From Thiobacillus sp. SCUT-2 (lineage in GTDB: Bacteria; Pseudomonadota; Gammaproteobacteria; Burkholderiales; Thiobacillaceae): a stretch of 64,000 nucleotides of DNA. The stretch's first letter is position 1. Each line of letters begins with the position of its first letter. Positions 33,886-43,094 of the stretch are shown here, one piece after another. Position numbers and translations under genes: made by a program. Below the pieces are notes generated by a model, which saw only the letters and a program-made list of their open reading frames with translations, made no database searches and was not told where the DNA came from. The DNA lies in contig NZ_CP141769.1 in the NCBI RefSeq assembly GCF_035621355.1, positions 1,426,001-1,490,000 on the forward strand, read 5' to 3'.

Positions 33886-34461
33886 ATGACTGCTACCGCC
33901 ACAGGACGAAAATCCAGCCGCCGCAAGGACGCCGTCGACCCATCCGACTTCCTGACCGACGTGAAGACACTGCGCGAACGTGCACGCAGGCACATCGCAG
34001 AGGGGGCCGTGACGACCGACTACCGGCTGGATCCGGTCGTCGCGGTCAGGCTCCTGAACGACGCACTTGCGACCGAGCTGATTTGCACGCTACGCTACCG
34101 TCAGCACGCGTTCGTCGCCAAGGGCATCAATTCGGAGCCCATCGCCCAGGAATTCCTGGCGCACTCCAACGAGGAGCTGGCGCATGCGGATCAGATTGCC
34201 AGGCGCATCGTCCAGCTCGGCGGCTCGCCCGACATGCAGCCCGGGGACCTGACCGACAAGAGCCACGCCGAATATGTGACCTGCGACACGCTGAAGGAGA
34301 TGATCCGCGAGAACCTGGTGGCCGAGCGGATCGCCATCGAAAGCTATCGCGAACTGGTGAGCTTCTTCGGTGACCGCGACCCAACGACCCGCGTCATGCT
34401 GGAGGGCATCCTGGCGATGGAAGAGCAGCACGCGGACGAATTGTCGGATCTTCTGGATTGA
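33886..34461 (+). CDS. Ferritin-like/bacterioferritin-type di-iron protein
   Basis: 191 residues from ATG 33886 with AGGAGA 5 nt upstream. The four-helix di-iron ligands are E64 (LATELICTL), E97-x2-H100 (NEELAHADQI), E147 (VAERIAIESY) and E179-x2-H182 (MEEQHADEL). This matches the DPS/bacterioferritin-like family that stores or oxidises Fe(II), which limits Fenton damage. The N-terminal 20 residues are basic and could touch DNA. Confidence 0.85.
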   Translation: MTATATGRKSSRRKDAVDPSDFLTDVKTLRERARRHIAEGAVTTDYRLDPVVAVRLLNDALATELICTLRYRQHAFVAKGINSEPIAQEFLAHSNEELAHADQIARRIVQLGGSPDMQPGDLTDKSHAEYVTCDTLKEMIRENLVAERIAIESYRELVSFFGDRDPTTRVMLEGILAMEEQHADELSDLLD

Positions 34462-34657
34462 TGCGTGCGCGGATCCTTCCGCTGATCTCTTGCGCATGAA
34501 GGAGTCGATGCCCTTGCCGGGTCCGCACGACGTGCTCCTCGTTTCGGGTGACGCCGACGACCCTCTCCGTGCTCGACCATTCCAAGGGTTGCGGCCACGC
34601 CGATCTCGTCACCTGCCAGATGCCGCGCCGGCGCAGCCGGGGCCCTCCCCTTCCACG

Positions 34658-35302
34658 CTACCAGCGCAACGCGCGGCGCCCGACCAGGGCACCGGCGGCA
34701 GCGGGGATCAGCATGCCGAGCAGGTACCACGTGCCGATGAACGGCGCCGCCATCTCCGGACAATGCAGGCAGTAGACCAGCCCACCGACCGCGCCCGACA
34801 GAAGCCCTGCGGCGGCGCCTGCGAGCGGGAGGCGCGTCGGCGCGAGCTCGCGCATGGCCCACAGCGTCGCCGCGAACACCGGTGCCGACAGCATGGCGAT
34901 GAGGAACGGACAGACGGCCCACGTCTCCCCGAGCACCAGATCCATCCGGGCTGCGGGTTCCGCGCGGGCCAGCACGACGGCCGCCAGCGCCCACATCGCA
35001 AGCACCGGCACGGCAAGCGCGACCCCCAGCCGGGCACCGATCCGCGCGCCCGGCTGCGACAGCCTCGCGACGGCGCGCAGGCTCGCCGCGGCAAGCGAAG
35101 CGACATAGGCGATCTTGGCCCAGAACATCGGCAGCCGGACCGCCTCGCCGAGGTCCGGGCGCACGCCGAGCAGGCCGAGCATCAGCGCGCCCGCCGCGAC
35201 CGCACCCACGACAATGGCGGCGGCGTATCGGCGCGCCGCGACATGGCGCGGCACGGGCCCCTCCCCCCGCGCCAGCAGCAGAACGAGGTCGTCGGTCTTC
35301 AT
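34658..35302 (-). CDS. nrsF: Anti-sigma factor NrsF (DUF1109)
   Basis: 214 residues, six membrane helices. It begins [20 protein letters not shown], has the cytoplasmic N-terminus typical of NrsF, and carries a late YCLHCPE motif whose two cysteines could sense oxidants. NrsF holds SigF at the membrane until reactive chlorine or other oxidants release it. Overlaps the sigF stop by 4 nt. Confidence 0.9.
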   Translation of the reverse strand: MKTDDLVLLLARGEGPVPRHVAARRYAAAIVVGAVAAGALMLGLLGVRPDLGEAVRLPMFWAKIAYVASLAAASLRAVARLSQPGARIGARLGVALAVPVLAMWALAAVVLARAEPAARMDLVLGETWAVCPFLIAMLSAPVFAATLWAMRELAPTRLPLAGAAAGLLSGAVGGLVYCLHCPEMAAPFIGTWYLLGMLIPAAAGALVGRRALRW

Positions 35303-35844
35303 GCTTTTCTCCGAACCAAGGCGGCCAGCGCCTTCATGCCGCGGTGCACCCCGACCTTGACGGCCGACTCGGACATCCCCGTGAGCCGGGCCGCTTCGGC
35401 GACGGACAAGCCTTCCAGCTTCGTATGCACGATCGGCAGCCGCTGCCGGTCCGGCAACTGGTCGAGCAGCTTGCCGAGGTCCCGGCGCGCCTCGGCAGAC
35501 TCGTTTTCGGGCGCGGCAAAGAAATCCGCCTCGTCATCGATCGGGTCCGTCAGCGCCTCGTGGCCCGCGCGCCGGCGCAGCAGATCGGCCAGCTTGTACT
35601 TCGCGATGGCATGCACCCAGGCGGTCAGCGGCCGGCTGGCGTCGTAGGTGTGGCGCACGTTGTGAATGGCGAGCAAGGTTTCCTGCACGAGATCTTCCAC
35701 TTCTTCCGGCAAGCGGGTGAGGCGCCTTCGGAAATAGGCGCGCAGATGTCCGCTCAATTCCGCGAGGAAGGCGCGGTAGGCGTCGGCATCGCCTCCGAGG
35801 CCGCGCACCAGCAGGCCCTTGAGCCGGCCCTCGGTAGCGTTCAT
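35299..35844 (-). CDS. sigF: ECF sigma factor SigF
   Basis: 181 residues. Sigma region 2 ([35 protein letters not shown]) and region 4 ([44 protein letters not shown]) are complete. An ATG at 35862 is in frame, but it lies inside the -10 element (CGAA, 35862-35865 on the minus strand), so the message cannot contain it. ATG 35844, preceded by AAAGGG, is the usable start. In Azospira this factor drives the yedZ1-yedY1-mrpX genes in answer to hypochlorite. Confidence 0.9.
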   Translation of the reverse strand: MNATEGRLKGLLVRGLGGDADAYRAFLAELSGHLRAYFRRRLTRLPEEVEDLVQETLLAIHNVRHTYDASRPLTAWVHAIAKYKLADLLRRRAGHEALTDPIDDEADFFAAPENESAEARRDLGKLLDQLPDRQRLPIVHTKLEGLSVAEAARLTGMSESAVKVGVHRGMKALAALVRRKA

Positions 35845-35861
35845 CTGCCCTTTGTCTGTCA

Positions 35862-35887
35862 TTCGTCGTGTGGGGAAGCTTGGTTAC
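35862..35887 (-). promoter_or_regulatory. SigF-type promoter of sigF-nrsF
   Basis: On the minus strand GTAACC (35887-35882) and CGAA (35865-35862) are separated by exactly 16 nt, the known SigF consensus. This predicts autoregulation. Confidence 0.75.
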
Positions 35888-35942
35888 AGGCGCGCCGGAT
35901 CCGGCTGCCAGCCCGGGAACGCGAGGAATTGTGCCACGGCTT

Positions 35943-35968
35943 GTAACCGTCGGCCGGCTCGGCACGAA
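35943..35968 (+). promoter_or_regulatory. SigF-type promoter of yedZ1-yedY1-mrpX
   Basis: GTAACC (35943-35948), 16-nt spacer, CGAA (35965-35968), pointing toward the cytochrome b gene. It has the same spacing as the divergent sigF promoter 55 bp away. Confidence 0.75.
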
Positions 35969-36043
35969 CTAGCCCTCATGACGCCGCAACCGAACTGCCA
36001 CCCGCCGATGCGGAGCCGCCTGCCGAACCGAGGAGCGATGGAA

Positions 36044-36712
36044 ATGACATCCTGCAGATCCGCCCCGACCGCCACCCTGGCGGCGGACCCGCTGCCGAAT
36101 CGACCGGGGACACCGCCGGCGGGCGACGGCCGCGCCATCCACCCGCGCTGGCTGCGCATCGCCCACTGGCTCAACACGCTTGCGGTGATCGTCATGGTGA
36201 CGAGCGGCTGGCGCATCTACAACGCGTCGCCACTGTTCGGATTCAGCTTCGCCGAGGGGCTCACGCTCGGCGGCTGGCTTGCCGGCGCGCTGCAGTGGCA
36301 CTTCGCCGCGATGTGGCTGCTGGGCGCGAACGGCCTCGCCTACCTGCTGCTCACCGCCGGCAGCGGTCGCTTGTGGCAACGCTTCCTTCCGGTGTCGCCG
36401 CGCGCCGTCCTGGACGACCTGCGCGACGCTTTGCACGGGCGCCTGTCGCATGCGGACCCCCGCCGCTACAACAGCCTGCAGCGCCTCGCTTACCTGTTCG
36501 TGATGCTCGACAGCGCGGTGCTGGTCGCGTCGGGCCTGGTGCTGTGGAAGTCCGTCCAGTTCCCGTTGCTGCGCGAACTGCTCGGCGGATACGAGACCGC
36601 GCGCTACGTGCATTTCTTCGCCATGACCGCACTGGCCGGCTTCGTCGTGGTTCACCTGGTCATGGTGGCGCTGGTGCCGCGCACCCTCCGCGCCATGACG
36701 CTTGGCCGCTGA
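36044..36712 (+). CDS. yedZ1: Cytochrome b membrane subunit YedZ1-like
   Basis: 222 residues from ATG 36044, with AGGAG 8 nt upstream; an ATG two codons earlier is too close to it. About four to five membrane helices with His residues placed for b-type heme: RIAHWLN, QWHFAAMW, YVHFFAM, VVHLVMV. It belongs to the formate dehydrogenase-gamma/cytochrome b561 type and should pass quinol electrons to the periplasmic YedY1 enzyme encoded 10 nt downstream. Confidence 0.85.
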   Translation: MTSCRSAPTATLAADPLPNRPGTPPAGDGRAIHPRWLRIAHWLNTLAVIVMVTSGWRIYNASPLFGFSFAEGLTLGGWLAGALQWHFAAMWLLGANGLAYLLLTAGSGRLWQRFLPVSPRAVLDDLRDALHGRLSHADPRRYNSLQRLAYLFVMLDSAVLVASGLVLWKSVQFPLLRELLGGYETARYVHFFAMTALAGFVVVHLVMVALVPRTLRAMTLGR

Positions 36713-36722
36713 GGAGACGCGC

Positions 36723-37490
36723 ATGAGCAAGCGAATCATTCCGGTCGATGGCGATGCGCTGACGAAGGAGGCGCTCAGCCGGCTCGATCAGCCGGCCCGC
36801 CGTCTGTTTCTGCGGCGTGCCCTGACGCTCGGCGGACTCTCCCTGCTGAGTGGCTGCGCGATCACCGACGAGCCGAGCGCCGAGAAGGCGCTGGCGAAGA
36901 TCTCGCGCTTCAACGACAGGGTCCAGGCGTGGCTGTTCGACCCCAACCGCCTCGCCCCCACCTATCCGGAATCCATGATCGCCCGGCCGTTTCCGTTCAA
37001 CGCCTACTACGACGAGGCGCAGGTGCCGGACGTGGACGCCGGGCGCTTCCGGCTGGAAGTCAGCGGCCTGGTGGCCGACAGGCATGCCTGGAGCCTTCCG
37101 GAACTCCATGCGCTACCGCAGGCCGACCAGATCACGCGGCACATCTGCGTCGAAGGCTGGAGCGCGATCGGCCGATGGGGAGGCGTGCCCTTCTCGCTCT
37201 TCCTGCGCCGGGTGGGCGCGGACCTGACCGCGAAGTACGTCGGCTTCAAGTGCGCCGACGACTACTACACGAGCATCGACATGCCGACCGCGCTCCACCC
37301 GCAGACGCTGCTCGCACTGACCTTCGACGGGCAGACGCTGCCGCGTCGCTACGGCTTTCCGATGAAGCTGCGCATGCCGACCAAGCTGGGCTACAAGAAT
37401 CCCAAGCACATCCAGGCGATCTTCGTCACCAATACCTACCCCGGGGGCTACTGGGAAGACCAGGGGTACAACTGGTTCGGCGGCAGCTGA
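36723..37490 (+). CDS. yedY1: Periplasmic molybdopterin methionine-sulfoxide reductase YedY1-like (MsrP-related)
   Basis: 255 residues. The N-terminus has RRLFLRRALTLGGLSLLSGC, a twin-arginine-like export signal that also contains a lipobox Cys45. The sulfite-oxidase fold follows, with the Mo-binding cysteine C142 in RHICVEGWSAIGRWGG. It reduces oxidised methionine in the periplasm with electrons from YedZ1. Strong AGGAG before ATG 36723. Next gene: the methionine-rich peptide mrpX. Confidence 0.9.
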   Translation: MSKRIIPVDGDALTKEALSRLDQPARRLFLRRALTLGGLSLLSGCAITDEPSAEKALAKISRFNDRVQAWLFDPNRLAPTYPESMIARPFPFNAYYDEAQVPDVDAGRFRLEVSGLVADRHAWSLPELHALPQADQITRHICVEGWSAIGRWGGVPFSLFLRRVGADLTAKYVGFKCADDYYTSIDMPTALHPQTLLALTFDGQTLPRRYGFPMKLRMPTKLGYKNPKHIQAIFVTNTYPGGYWEDQGYNWFGGS

Positions 37491-37566
37491 GTTCGCCTCG
37501 GTTGCCCTGAAACATGGCATCTCTGCCAGATCTTCGTAAATCCACCTCAACCAAAAGGAGTTCACC

Positions 37567-37818
37567 ATGAGCAAGATGATCGCCACCCTGATGTGCCTGG
37601 GCCTGTTCGCCGCCGGCGGCAGTGCCATCGCCGCCGACAGCATGGGCAGGGACGGCATGTCCCAGGGCACCATGGCCAAGGACGGCATGCAGAAGGACGG
37701 GATGGGCAAACCCGGCATGCAGAAGAAGGACATGAAGAAGAACGGCATGGCCAAGGAAACGATGGGCCACGACGCGATGTCCAAGGATTCGATGGGCAAG
37801 GACGGCATGAAGCCCTAG
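37567..37818 (+). CDS. mrpX: Methionine-rich periplasmic peptide MrpX (pentapeptide MXKDX repeat)
   Basis: 83 residues. Signal peptide (TLMCLGLFAAGGSAIAA) and a mature part of about 60 residues with 12 Met set in KDGM/KDSM-type pentapeptides and otherwise Lys, Asp and Gly. Known in Azospira as a sacrificial scavenger of hypochlorite: its Met residues are oxidised and then repaired by methionine sulfoxide reductases. Lies 76 nt after yedY1 with AAAGGAG upstream. Very highly expressed in known cases. Confidence 0.92.
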   Translation: MSKMIATLMCLGLFAAGGSAIAADSMGRDGMSQGTMAKDGMQKDGMGKPGMQKKDMKKNGMAKETMGHDAMSKDSMGKDGMKP

Positions 37819-37867
37819 ATCGCCGCTGGCCGGCCGCGTGCCTCCGCACGCAGCCGGCCGTCGTGAT

Positions 37868-37891
37868 CCGGACCGCACGCATGCGGTCCGG
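37868..37891 (+). promoter_or_regulatory. Perfect hairpin between mrpX and msrA
   Basis: CCGGACCGCA, CGCA loop, TGCGGTCCGG: a perfect 10-bp stem 7 nt before the AAGGAG of msrA, preceded by another GC-rich dyad. Likely stabilises the mrpX message or attenuates msrA. Confidence 0.5.
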
Positions 37892-37911
37892 CCGAATCAA
37901 GGAGACCGCTG

Positions 37912-38589
37912 ATGAATCGATTGCTCACCGCGGTGGCCGTGCCGGCCCTCGTGCTCGCACTGGGCTGTTCGCGCGCCTCGACCGCCACCCCCCTGCCCGA
38001 CCCCGCCGTCGACATTCCGCTGGCCGCGGCCTCCGGCAGCCGGACCGCCGTCCTTGCCGGCGGATGCTTCTGGGGCATGGAAGGCGTGTTCGAGCATGTC
38101 CGCGGCGTCACCCGCGTCGAATCCGGCTACGCCGGCGGCAGCGCGAACACCGCTACGTACGGCCAGGTCAGCAGCGGCCGCACCGGCCACGCCGAGTCGG
38201 TGCGCATCGCCTACGACCCGGCGCGCATCACGTATGGCCAGCTGCTGAAGGTGTTCTTCTCGGTCGCGCACGACCCGACCGAGCGGAACCGCCAGGGACC
38301 CGACACCGGCACGCAGTACCGCTCCGCCATTTTCTACACCGACGCCGCCCAGAAGCGGGTCGCCGACGATTACATCGCCCAGCTGCAGAAGGGCGATGCC
38401 TTCCCGCGCCCGATCGCGACGCAGGTCGCGCGCCTGCCCGCCTTCTATCCAGCCGAGGCCCACCACCAGCATTACCTGGTCGAGCACCCGGAGCAGCCCT
38501 ACATCGTCATCAACGACCTGCCGAAAATCGCCGCGCTGAAGCGGCTGCTTCCCTCGCTGTACGTCGATCGCCCCGCCGGCATCCCCTGA
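37912..38589 (+). CDS. msrA: Peptide methionine sulfoxide reductase MsrA, exported form
   Basis: 225 residues. Catalytic GGCFWGME with C52; SGYAGG, GHAESV and the late HHQHYL segment are family hallmarks. Unlike the cytosolic enzyme it has an N-terminal signal with a lipobox (LVLALGC19), so it should work in the periplasm on MrpX and other oxidised envelope proteins. AAGGAG lies about 9 nt upstream. Confidence 0.92.
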   Translation: MNRLLTAVAVPALVLALGCSRASTATPLPDPAVDIPLAAASGSRTAVLAGGCFWGMEGVFEHVRGVTRVESGYAGGSANTATYGQVSSGRTGHAESVRIAYDPARITYGQLLKVFFSVAHDPTERNRQGPDTGTQYRSAIFYTDAAQKRVADDYIAQLQKGDAFPRPIATQVARLPAFYPAEAHHQHYLVEHPEQPYIVINDLPKIAALKRLLPSLYVDRPAGIP

Positions 38590-38854
38590 TCACCTTGGAC
38601 GAGGCTGCCCCTCGCGGGCGGACAAGGGGAACGACGAAGCGCCGCGTGCGGCGCAACGCTGGGCTCGCGCAGCGGCACGCCTCGAAATATTCTGAGGAAT
38701 GCATCACAAGCTGCTGAATCAACGCAGTTCCTGCAACCGCCGGCATTGGCCCTAGAATGGAAGGCTTCCCGGGAACCGACCCTTCATTTTCACTTGCCAT
38801 CGATGCGCGGCTGCTTCGCCCCCTCCCGTTCACGTCCGCCCGACGTGGCCCGCC

Positions 38855-40033
38855 ATGCTTGACGGATTGCGCGCCCTCCCGCGCACCGTGTGGCTGCTCG
38901 GACTGGTGAGCCTTTTCAACGACACCACCAGCGAGCTGGTCTACCCGCTGGTGCCCCTGTTTCTCGCCTCCGTGCTGATGGCCGGCCCAAGGGCACTCGG
39001 CATCATCGAGGGCATCGCCGAGGCGACGGCGAGCCTGCTCAAGCTCTTTTCGGGAATCCTCGTCGACCGGCACGGCCGCGCCAAGGGCTGGGTGCTCGCC
39101 GGCTACGGGCTTGCGGCACTGTCGCGTCCGCTGTTCTACGTCGCCGGCAGCTGGCCCGTCGTGCTCGCGCTGCGCTTCGCCGACCGCGTCGGCAAGGGCC
39201 TGCGCACCTCCCCGCGCGACGCCCTGCTCGCCGGCGCCGCCGGCGAATCGCGGCGCGGCCTCGCGTTCGGCGTGCACCGCGCGATGGACAACGCCGGCGC
39301 GGTGATCGGCCCGCTCATCGCCGCCTGGCTGCTGGCCGAAGGCATGGCGCTGCGCGAGGTGTTCCTGTGGGCGATCGTGCCGGGCATCGCGACGCTCGCG
39401 CTCGCCCTCGCGATCCGCGAGCCGGCCGCGCCGACGCCGCGACCGTGCGCGGCCTTCTCGTGGACGCTGGCCGGCTTCCCGCCGGCGTTCCGCCGCTATC
39501 TCGTCGTTCTCGCGCTGTTCACGCTCGGCAACTCGTCGAACATGTTCCTGCTGCTGCGCGCGAAGGAGCTCGGCCTTCCCGAATACCAGGTGCCCCTGCT
39601 GTGGGCGCTGACCTCGGCCGTCGCGATGATCTTCTCGACGCCGCTCTCGGCGCTGTCCGACCGCCTCGGGCGCACGCGCCTGATCCTGGGCGGCTGGATC
39701 GTCTACGGGCTGTTCTACCTCGGACTCGGCCTCGACCGCTTCCACCCGCTGCTGCTGTGGCCGCTGTTCGCCTGCTACGGCCTCTTCCTCGCCGCCACCG
39801 AAGGCGCCGAAAAGGCGCTCGTCGCCGACCTTGCGCCGTCGGACCGGCTCGGCACCGCCTACGGCTGGTTCAACCTCACCGCAGGCGTGATGCTGCTGCC
39901 CGCCTCGCTGCTCTTCGGCCTGATCTACCAGCAGGCCGGTGCGCCCGCTGCGTTCGCCTTTTCCGCGGGCTGCGCGCTGGCCGCGGCGGCCCTGCTGCCT
40001 GGCTGGGCGCTGCGGCGGTGGGGTGAGGCTTGA
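38855..40033 (+). CDS. MFS transporter
   Basis: 392 residues with about 12 membrane helices. It begins MLDGLRALPRTVWLLGLVSLFND, followed by the TTSELVYPLVPLFL segment found in a widespread MFS group without known substrate, a DRHGRAKG loop between helices 2 and 3, and DRLGRTRL in the second half. The second half mirrors the first. Weak Shine-Dalgarno. It is the last gene in the duplicated unit and ends about 170 bp before the joint. Confidence 0.85.
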   Translation: MLDGLRALPRTVWLLGLVSLFNDTTSELVYPLVPLFLASVLMAGPRALGIIEGIAEATASLLKLFSGILVDRHGRAKGWVLAGYGLAALSRPLFYVAGSWPVVLALRFADRVGKGLRTSPRDALLAGAAGESRRGLAFGVHRAMDNAGAVIGPLIAAWLLAEGMALREVFLWAIVPGIATLALALAIREPAAPTPRPCAAFSWTLAGFPPAFRRYLVVLALFTLGNSSNMFLLLRAKELGLPEYQVPLLWALTSAVAMIFSTPLSALSDRLGRTRLILGGWIVYGLFYLGLGLDRFHPLLLWPLFACYGLFLAATEGAEKALVADLAPSDRLGTAYGWFNLTAGVMLLPASLLFGLIYQQAGAPAAFAFSAGCALAAAALLPGWALRRWGEA

Positions 40034-40205
40034 GACCAAGCGTGCTGAGTGCAGCCTTACGTTGCTTCCCGACGTCGGGGAAACGGCCACAAGCCAACCT
40101 CCCCACCGCCCAGATAGCAGTCGCTTGAATGTCTGGAACCCCTTCTCGGGCAGCCTCTCTTGTTTTTGTTTCTGGCCCGGCACCGCAGCCAGTCGAAACC
40201 GGTTC

Positions 40206-40903
40206 TCGGCATACTGGCCGTCAGGGTCGATCTGGAAATACATGTCACCGATGTTTCGCCCGCCGACCAGGGCGATCGCGTTGTCCGCAACGAACAGCTT
40301 GTTGTGCATGCGATAGTCCAGGCGGTCGGCATTGAACATGAACTCGAGGCCGCGGAAAAACCGCGCGGTCCCTCGGTAGCGGAAGGGGTTGTAATAGCGA
40401 ATCTGGATGTTCGGGTGCGCCTCGAGCGCCGCGATCTGTTCGTCTCCATCCAGCGTTTCCCCATCATCGATCAGGAGACGGACGCGGACGCCGCGATCCG
40501 CGGCATGAAGGATGGCGTCGGTAAGCAGCTTGCCGGTCTGATCGGCATGGAAAGCGAAATACTGGAGATCCAGCGTGCGTTGCGCCGCCTGGATGATCTG
40601 CATGCGAATCAGGAACCCGTCCTCGCCTGCCGAGAGAATGTAAAAGCCCGATTGGCCCGGATGGGCATGCGCTGCGGCTGCGAAATGCCGGCCAAAGCGG
40701 GTTGCGTCAGGATGGCCGAATGCGGTCGAGGCCTGGCGCGGATAATCCGCACCCGGCGGCAAGCTGCTGCATGCCCCCAGCAAGGACAAGAGCGCCAGCA
40801 TCGCCAGCCGCCGGCTGGCAGTCTGGGAAGGCAGGCGCAATGCGCGTGCCCGATACTCCGTCTCGATGCGGGTGCCCAATACGGCGCGCCTCGTGGTTTG
40901 CAT
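40206..40903 (-). pseudogene. Phospholipase D-family lipoprotein, truncated copy
   Basis: Identical to the first 232 codons of the gene at 28232-29971, including the lipobox and the first HKD motif. It is cut after PDGQYA at the tandem joint. The frame then stays open through sequence antisense to the MFS gene as far as 38510, giving a nonsense chimera (PGQKQKQERLPEKG...). With only one HKD motif it cannot form a normal active site. Confidence 0.85.
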
Positions 40904-40971
40904 CGTTGTCCTGGGCGGGCAAGCAGGAAAGTGCCCGGCGCATCGCCGGGCACTGCCGTCGCGTGGTGACC

Positions 40972-41187
40972 TTACTTGAACCAATCGTCGCTCGCCTTGC
41001 GTTCCCACGATGCGAGCTGGCGCTCGGCTTCATCCTTGGCGATGCCGTAGCGCTCCTCGAGCTTGCCGAGCAGCTGATCGCGGCGGCCATTGACGACATC
41101 GATGTCATTGTCGGTAAGCTCGCCCCACTGCGCCTTGACACGCCCCTTGAGCTGCTTCCAGCTGCCTTCGATACGTTCCCAGTTCAT
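40972..41187 (-). CDS. CsbD-family stress protein, copy 2
   Basis: Identical to the protein at 30040-30255. Here the gene downstream is the truncated phospholipase, so a shared transcript would run into the tandem joint. Confidence 0.9.
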   Translation of the reverse strand: MNWERIEGSWKQLKGRVKAQWGELTDNDIDVVNGRRDQLLGKLEERYGIAKDEAERQLASWERKASDDWFK

Positions 41188-41710
41188 TTCCGTCTCCTAG
41201 AAAGATCATGGTTGACCGAGATGACAAGGCATCGCGGCCTTGTCCCCTTCTCGCCCGGCGCCATCGAGGCGCGAGGCCCGTCCGCCGATGCGATTACGGC
41301 GCAGGCGAAACGGCTCACGCCGCGAAGGCGCTCGCCTCGCCAGGCGGATGCCCGATGGCGATGGTTTGACTCTAGGTGAACGAGCGGGCAGTCCGTATCA
41401 GCCGATTCCCTCGGCCGGTGTAGGAATGCGCTGAGCCGCCGGCCGGCGGTCGCGGCGAGCCTGCACCATGCGCCTGCCGGCGGAAGCATGTAGGAATCGT
41501 CTGACACGCTATTGGGACTGGGCTTATATCGCGCGTCCGCTGGCCGACATACGCTTCATTGCAGGCTGTCGCTTGATGCGGCCGATCGTTGACGGATCGG
41601 CGGACACTGGCGGCCCACGGCTACGGGAAACGGACTCGCAGTCGCAACCGGTGGCCCGAGGCCTGGCAGGACAAGGCCTGGGTCAGCATAAACGGATAGG
41701 AGTGCTTATC
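41188..41710. other. Intergenic region, copy 2 of 30256-30778
   Basis: Same sequence as the first copy; no gene seen. Confidence 0.5.
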
Positions 41711-41869
41711 ATGCTGCACTACACACTGGTATTTTTCATTATCGCCATCATCGCCGCCGCACTGGGGTTTGGCGGCATCGCCGCGGGTGCCGCGGGGATT
41801 GCCAAGATCCTGTTCTTTGTCTTCCTGATCATGGCCTTGGTAAGCTTCGTCATGAGCCTGGGGCGATGA
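41711..41869 (+). CDS. DUF1328 small membrane protein, copy 2
   Basis: 52 residues, identical to 30779-30937, including the ATAGGAG leader. Two short membrane helices. Confidence 0.9.
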   Translation: MLHYTLVFFIIAIIAAALGFGGIAAGAAGIAKILFFVFLIMALVSFVMSLGR

Positions 41870-41963
41870 GCGACGACATGGGGAAGCGGATCGTTCGGGC
41901 AAGCGACGCTGTGCGGCCCGCGATCAGCCAGGATATCAACACCGATTTTTGCGAGAGGCAAAA

Positions 41964-42602
41964 TTGCTGCACGTAGGGATAGTCGACGACCACCAGATCG
42001 TGCGTGCCGGCTTCCGGGAGCTGCTTGGCGACACGGCCGACATGCAGATCTGCCTTGAGGCAGCCGATGGCGACGAGGCACTGGAAAAGCTGCGCGCCAC
42101 GGCTTGCGATGTATTGCTGCTGGATATTTCCCTGCCCGGCAAGAGCGGCGTGGATGTATTGCGCGCGGTGAGGCAGCGCTACCCCGACATGAGGGTCTTG
42201 ATCCTCAGCGGGTTTCCCGAGGAAAGCTACGCGCTGGCCATGATACGCAATGGGGCAAACGGCTACCTGCACAAGGACTGCGACCAGGCCGAACTGCTGA
42301 AGGCGATACGCTCCGTGGCCAACGGACGCAAGTACGTCTCCGCCAATACGGCCGAATTGCTCGCGGACGAACTCAGCGGGAACCGGCCGGAAGCGCCGCA
42401 TGCCGCATTGTCCGAGCGGGAACTCCAGGTGTTCCTGCGCCTGGCCAAGGGGCGGTCGGTTTCGGACATCGCCGAGCAATTGCACCTGAGCGTGAAAACC
42501 ATCAGTACCTACCGATCGCGATTGATAGAAAAGCTGGAGGTGTCCAGCAATGCGGAACTTGCCGCTTATGCCATTCGGCACGGCCTGATCACGGATGAAT
42601 GA
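41964..42602 (+). CDS. NarL/FixJ-family response regulator, copy 2
   Basis: Identical to 31032-31670, with the same TTG start and GAGAGG leader. Two identical regulators and two identical kinases mean full cross-talk between the copies. Confidence 0.9.
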   Translation: MLHVGIVDDHQIVRAGFRELLGDTADMQICLEAADGDEALEKLRATACDVLLLDISLPGKSGVDVLRAVRQRYPDMRVLILSGFPEESYALAMIRNGANGYLHKDCDQAELLKAIRSVANGRKYVSANTAELLADELSGNRPEAPHAALSERELQVFLRLAKGRSVSDIAEQLHLSVKTISTYRSRLIEKLEVSSNAELAAYAIRHGLITDE

Positions 42603-42670
42603 GACATGGCTGGTGCGCTTGGGTCACGCGCAAACGAGTTGATACGATCCAACCGACAGGGGCCTGGACG

Positions 42671-43093
42671 ATGACATGCAGTGAGCATCCGGACAATCTG
42701 AAAGTCCTCCTGATCGAAGACTCACCGCTGCTGCGGCAGGTGTTGAGCGGCATGATCGAGGATATCGACGGCGTCGAAATCTGCGGTTATGCCGAGGACG
42801 AGCAGCATGCCCTGGACATTCTCGAAACGCAGCCCATCGATCTTGCCATTGTCGACATCGAGCTCAAGCAGGGAAGCGGCATCGGCGTGCTCAAGACCCT
42901 GGGCGCCAATCCGGAACGCTACGGCACGCCGCATACCGTCATCCTGTCGAACCATTCGCACCCCGCCATGCGCAAGCGTTGCGAGAGCCTGGGCATCGAC
43001 GCCTTCTTCGACAAGTCGCTTCAGATGAATCAGTTGATCGGCTACGTCCAGGACGCCGTTGCGAGGCGCAGCAACCCCTCCCCTGCCCCCTGA
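42671..43093 (+). CDS. Single-domain response regulator, copy 2
   Basis: 140 residues, identical to 31739-32161. Receiver only, with the phospho-Asp in LAIVDIELKQG. Confidence 0.85.
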   Translation: MTCSEHPDNLKVLLIEDSPLLRQVLSGMIEDIDGVEICGYAEDEQHALDILETQPIDLAIVDIELKQGSGIGVLKTLGANPERYGTPHTVILSNHSHPAMRKRCESLGIDAFFDKSLQMNQLIGYVQDAVARRSNPSPAP

Positions 43094-43094
43094 T

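Larger units (their letters stand above)
29274..40205 (+). repeat. 10,932-bp direct tandem duplication, copy 1
   Basis: Every open frame compared between this block and 40206-51137 is identical, with a constant offset of 10,932. The left edge is inside the phospholipase gene (TCGGCAT at 29274, paralleled at 40206). The right edge lies after the MFS gene. At the copy 1/copy 2 joint the sequence reads CGAAACCGGTTCT, while the end of copy 2 reads CGAACCGGTTCT, a one-base difference within 10 bp of the joint. There is no insertion sequence or long homology at the edges. Confidence 0.9.
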
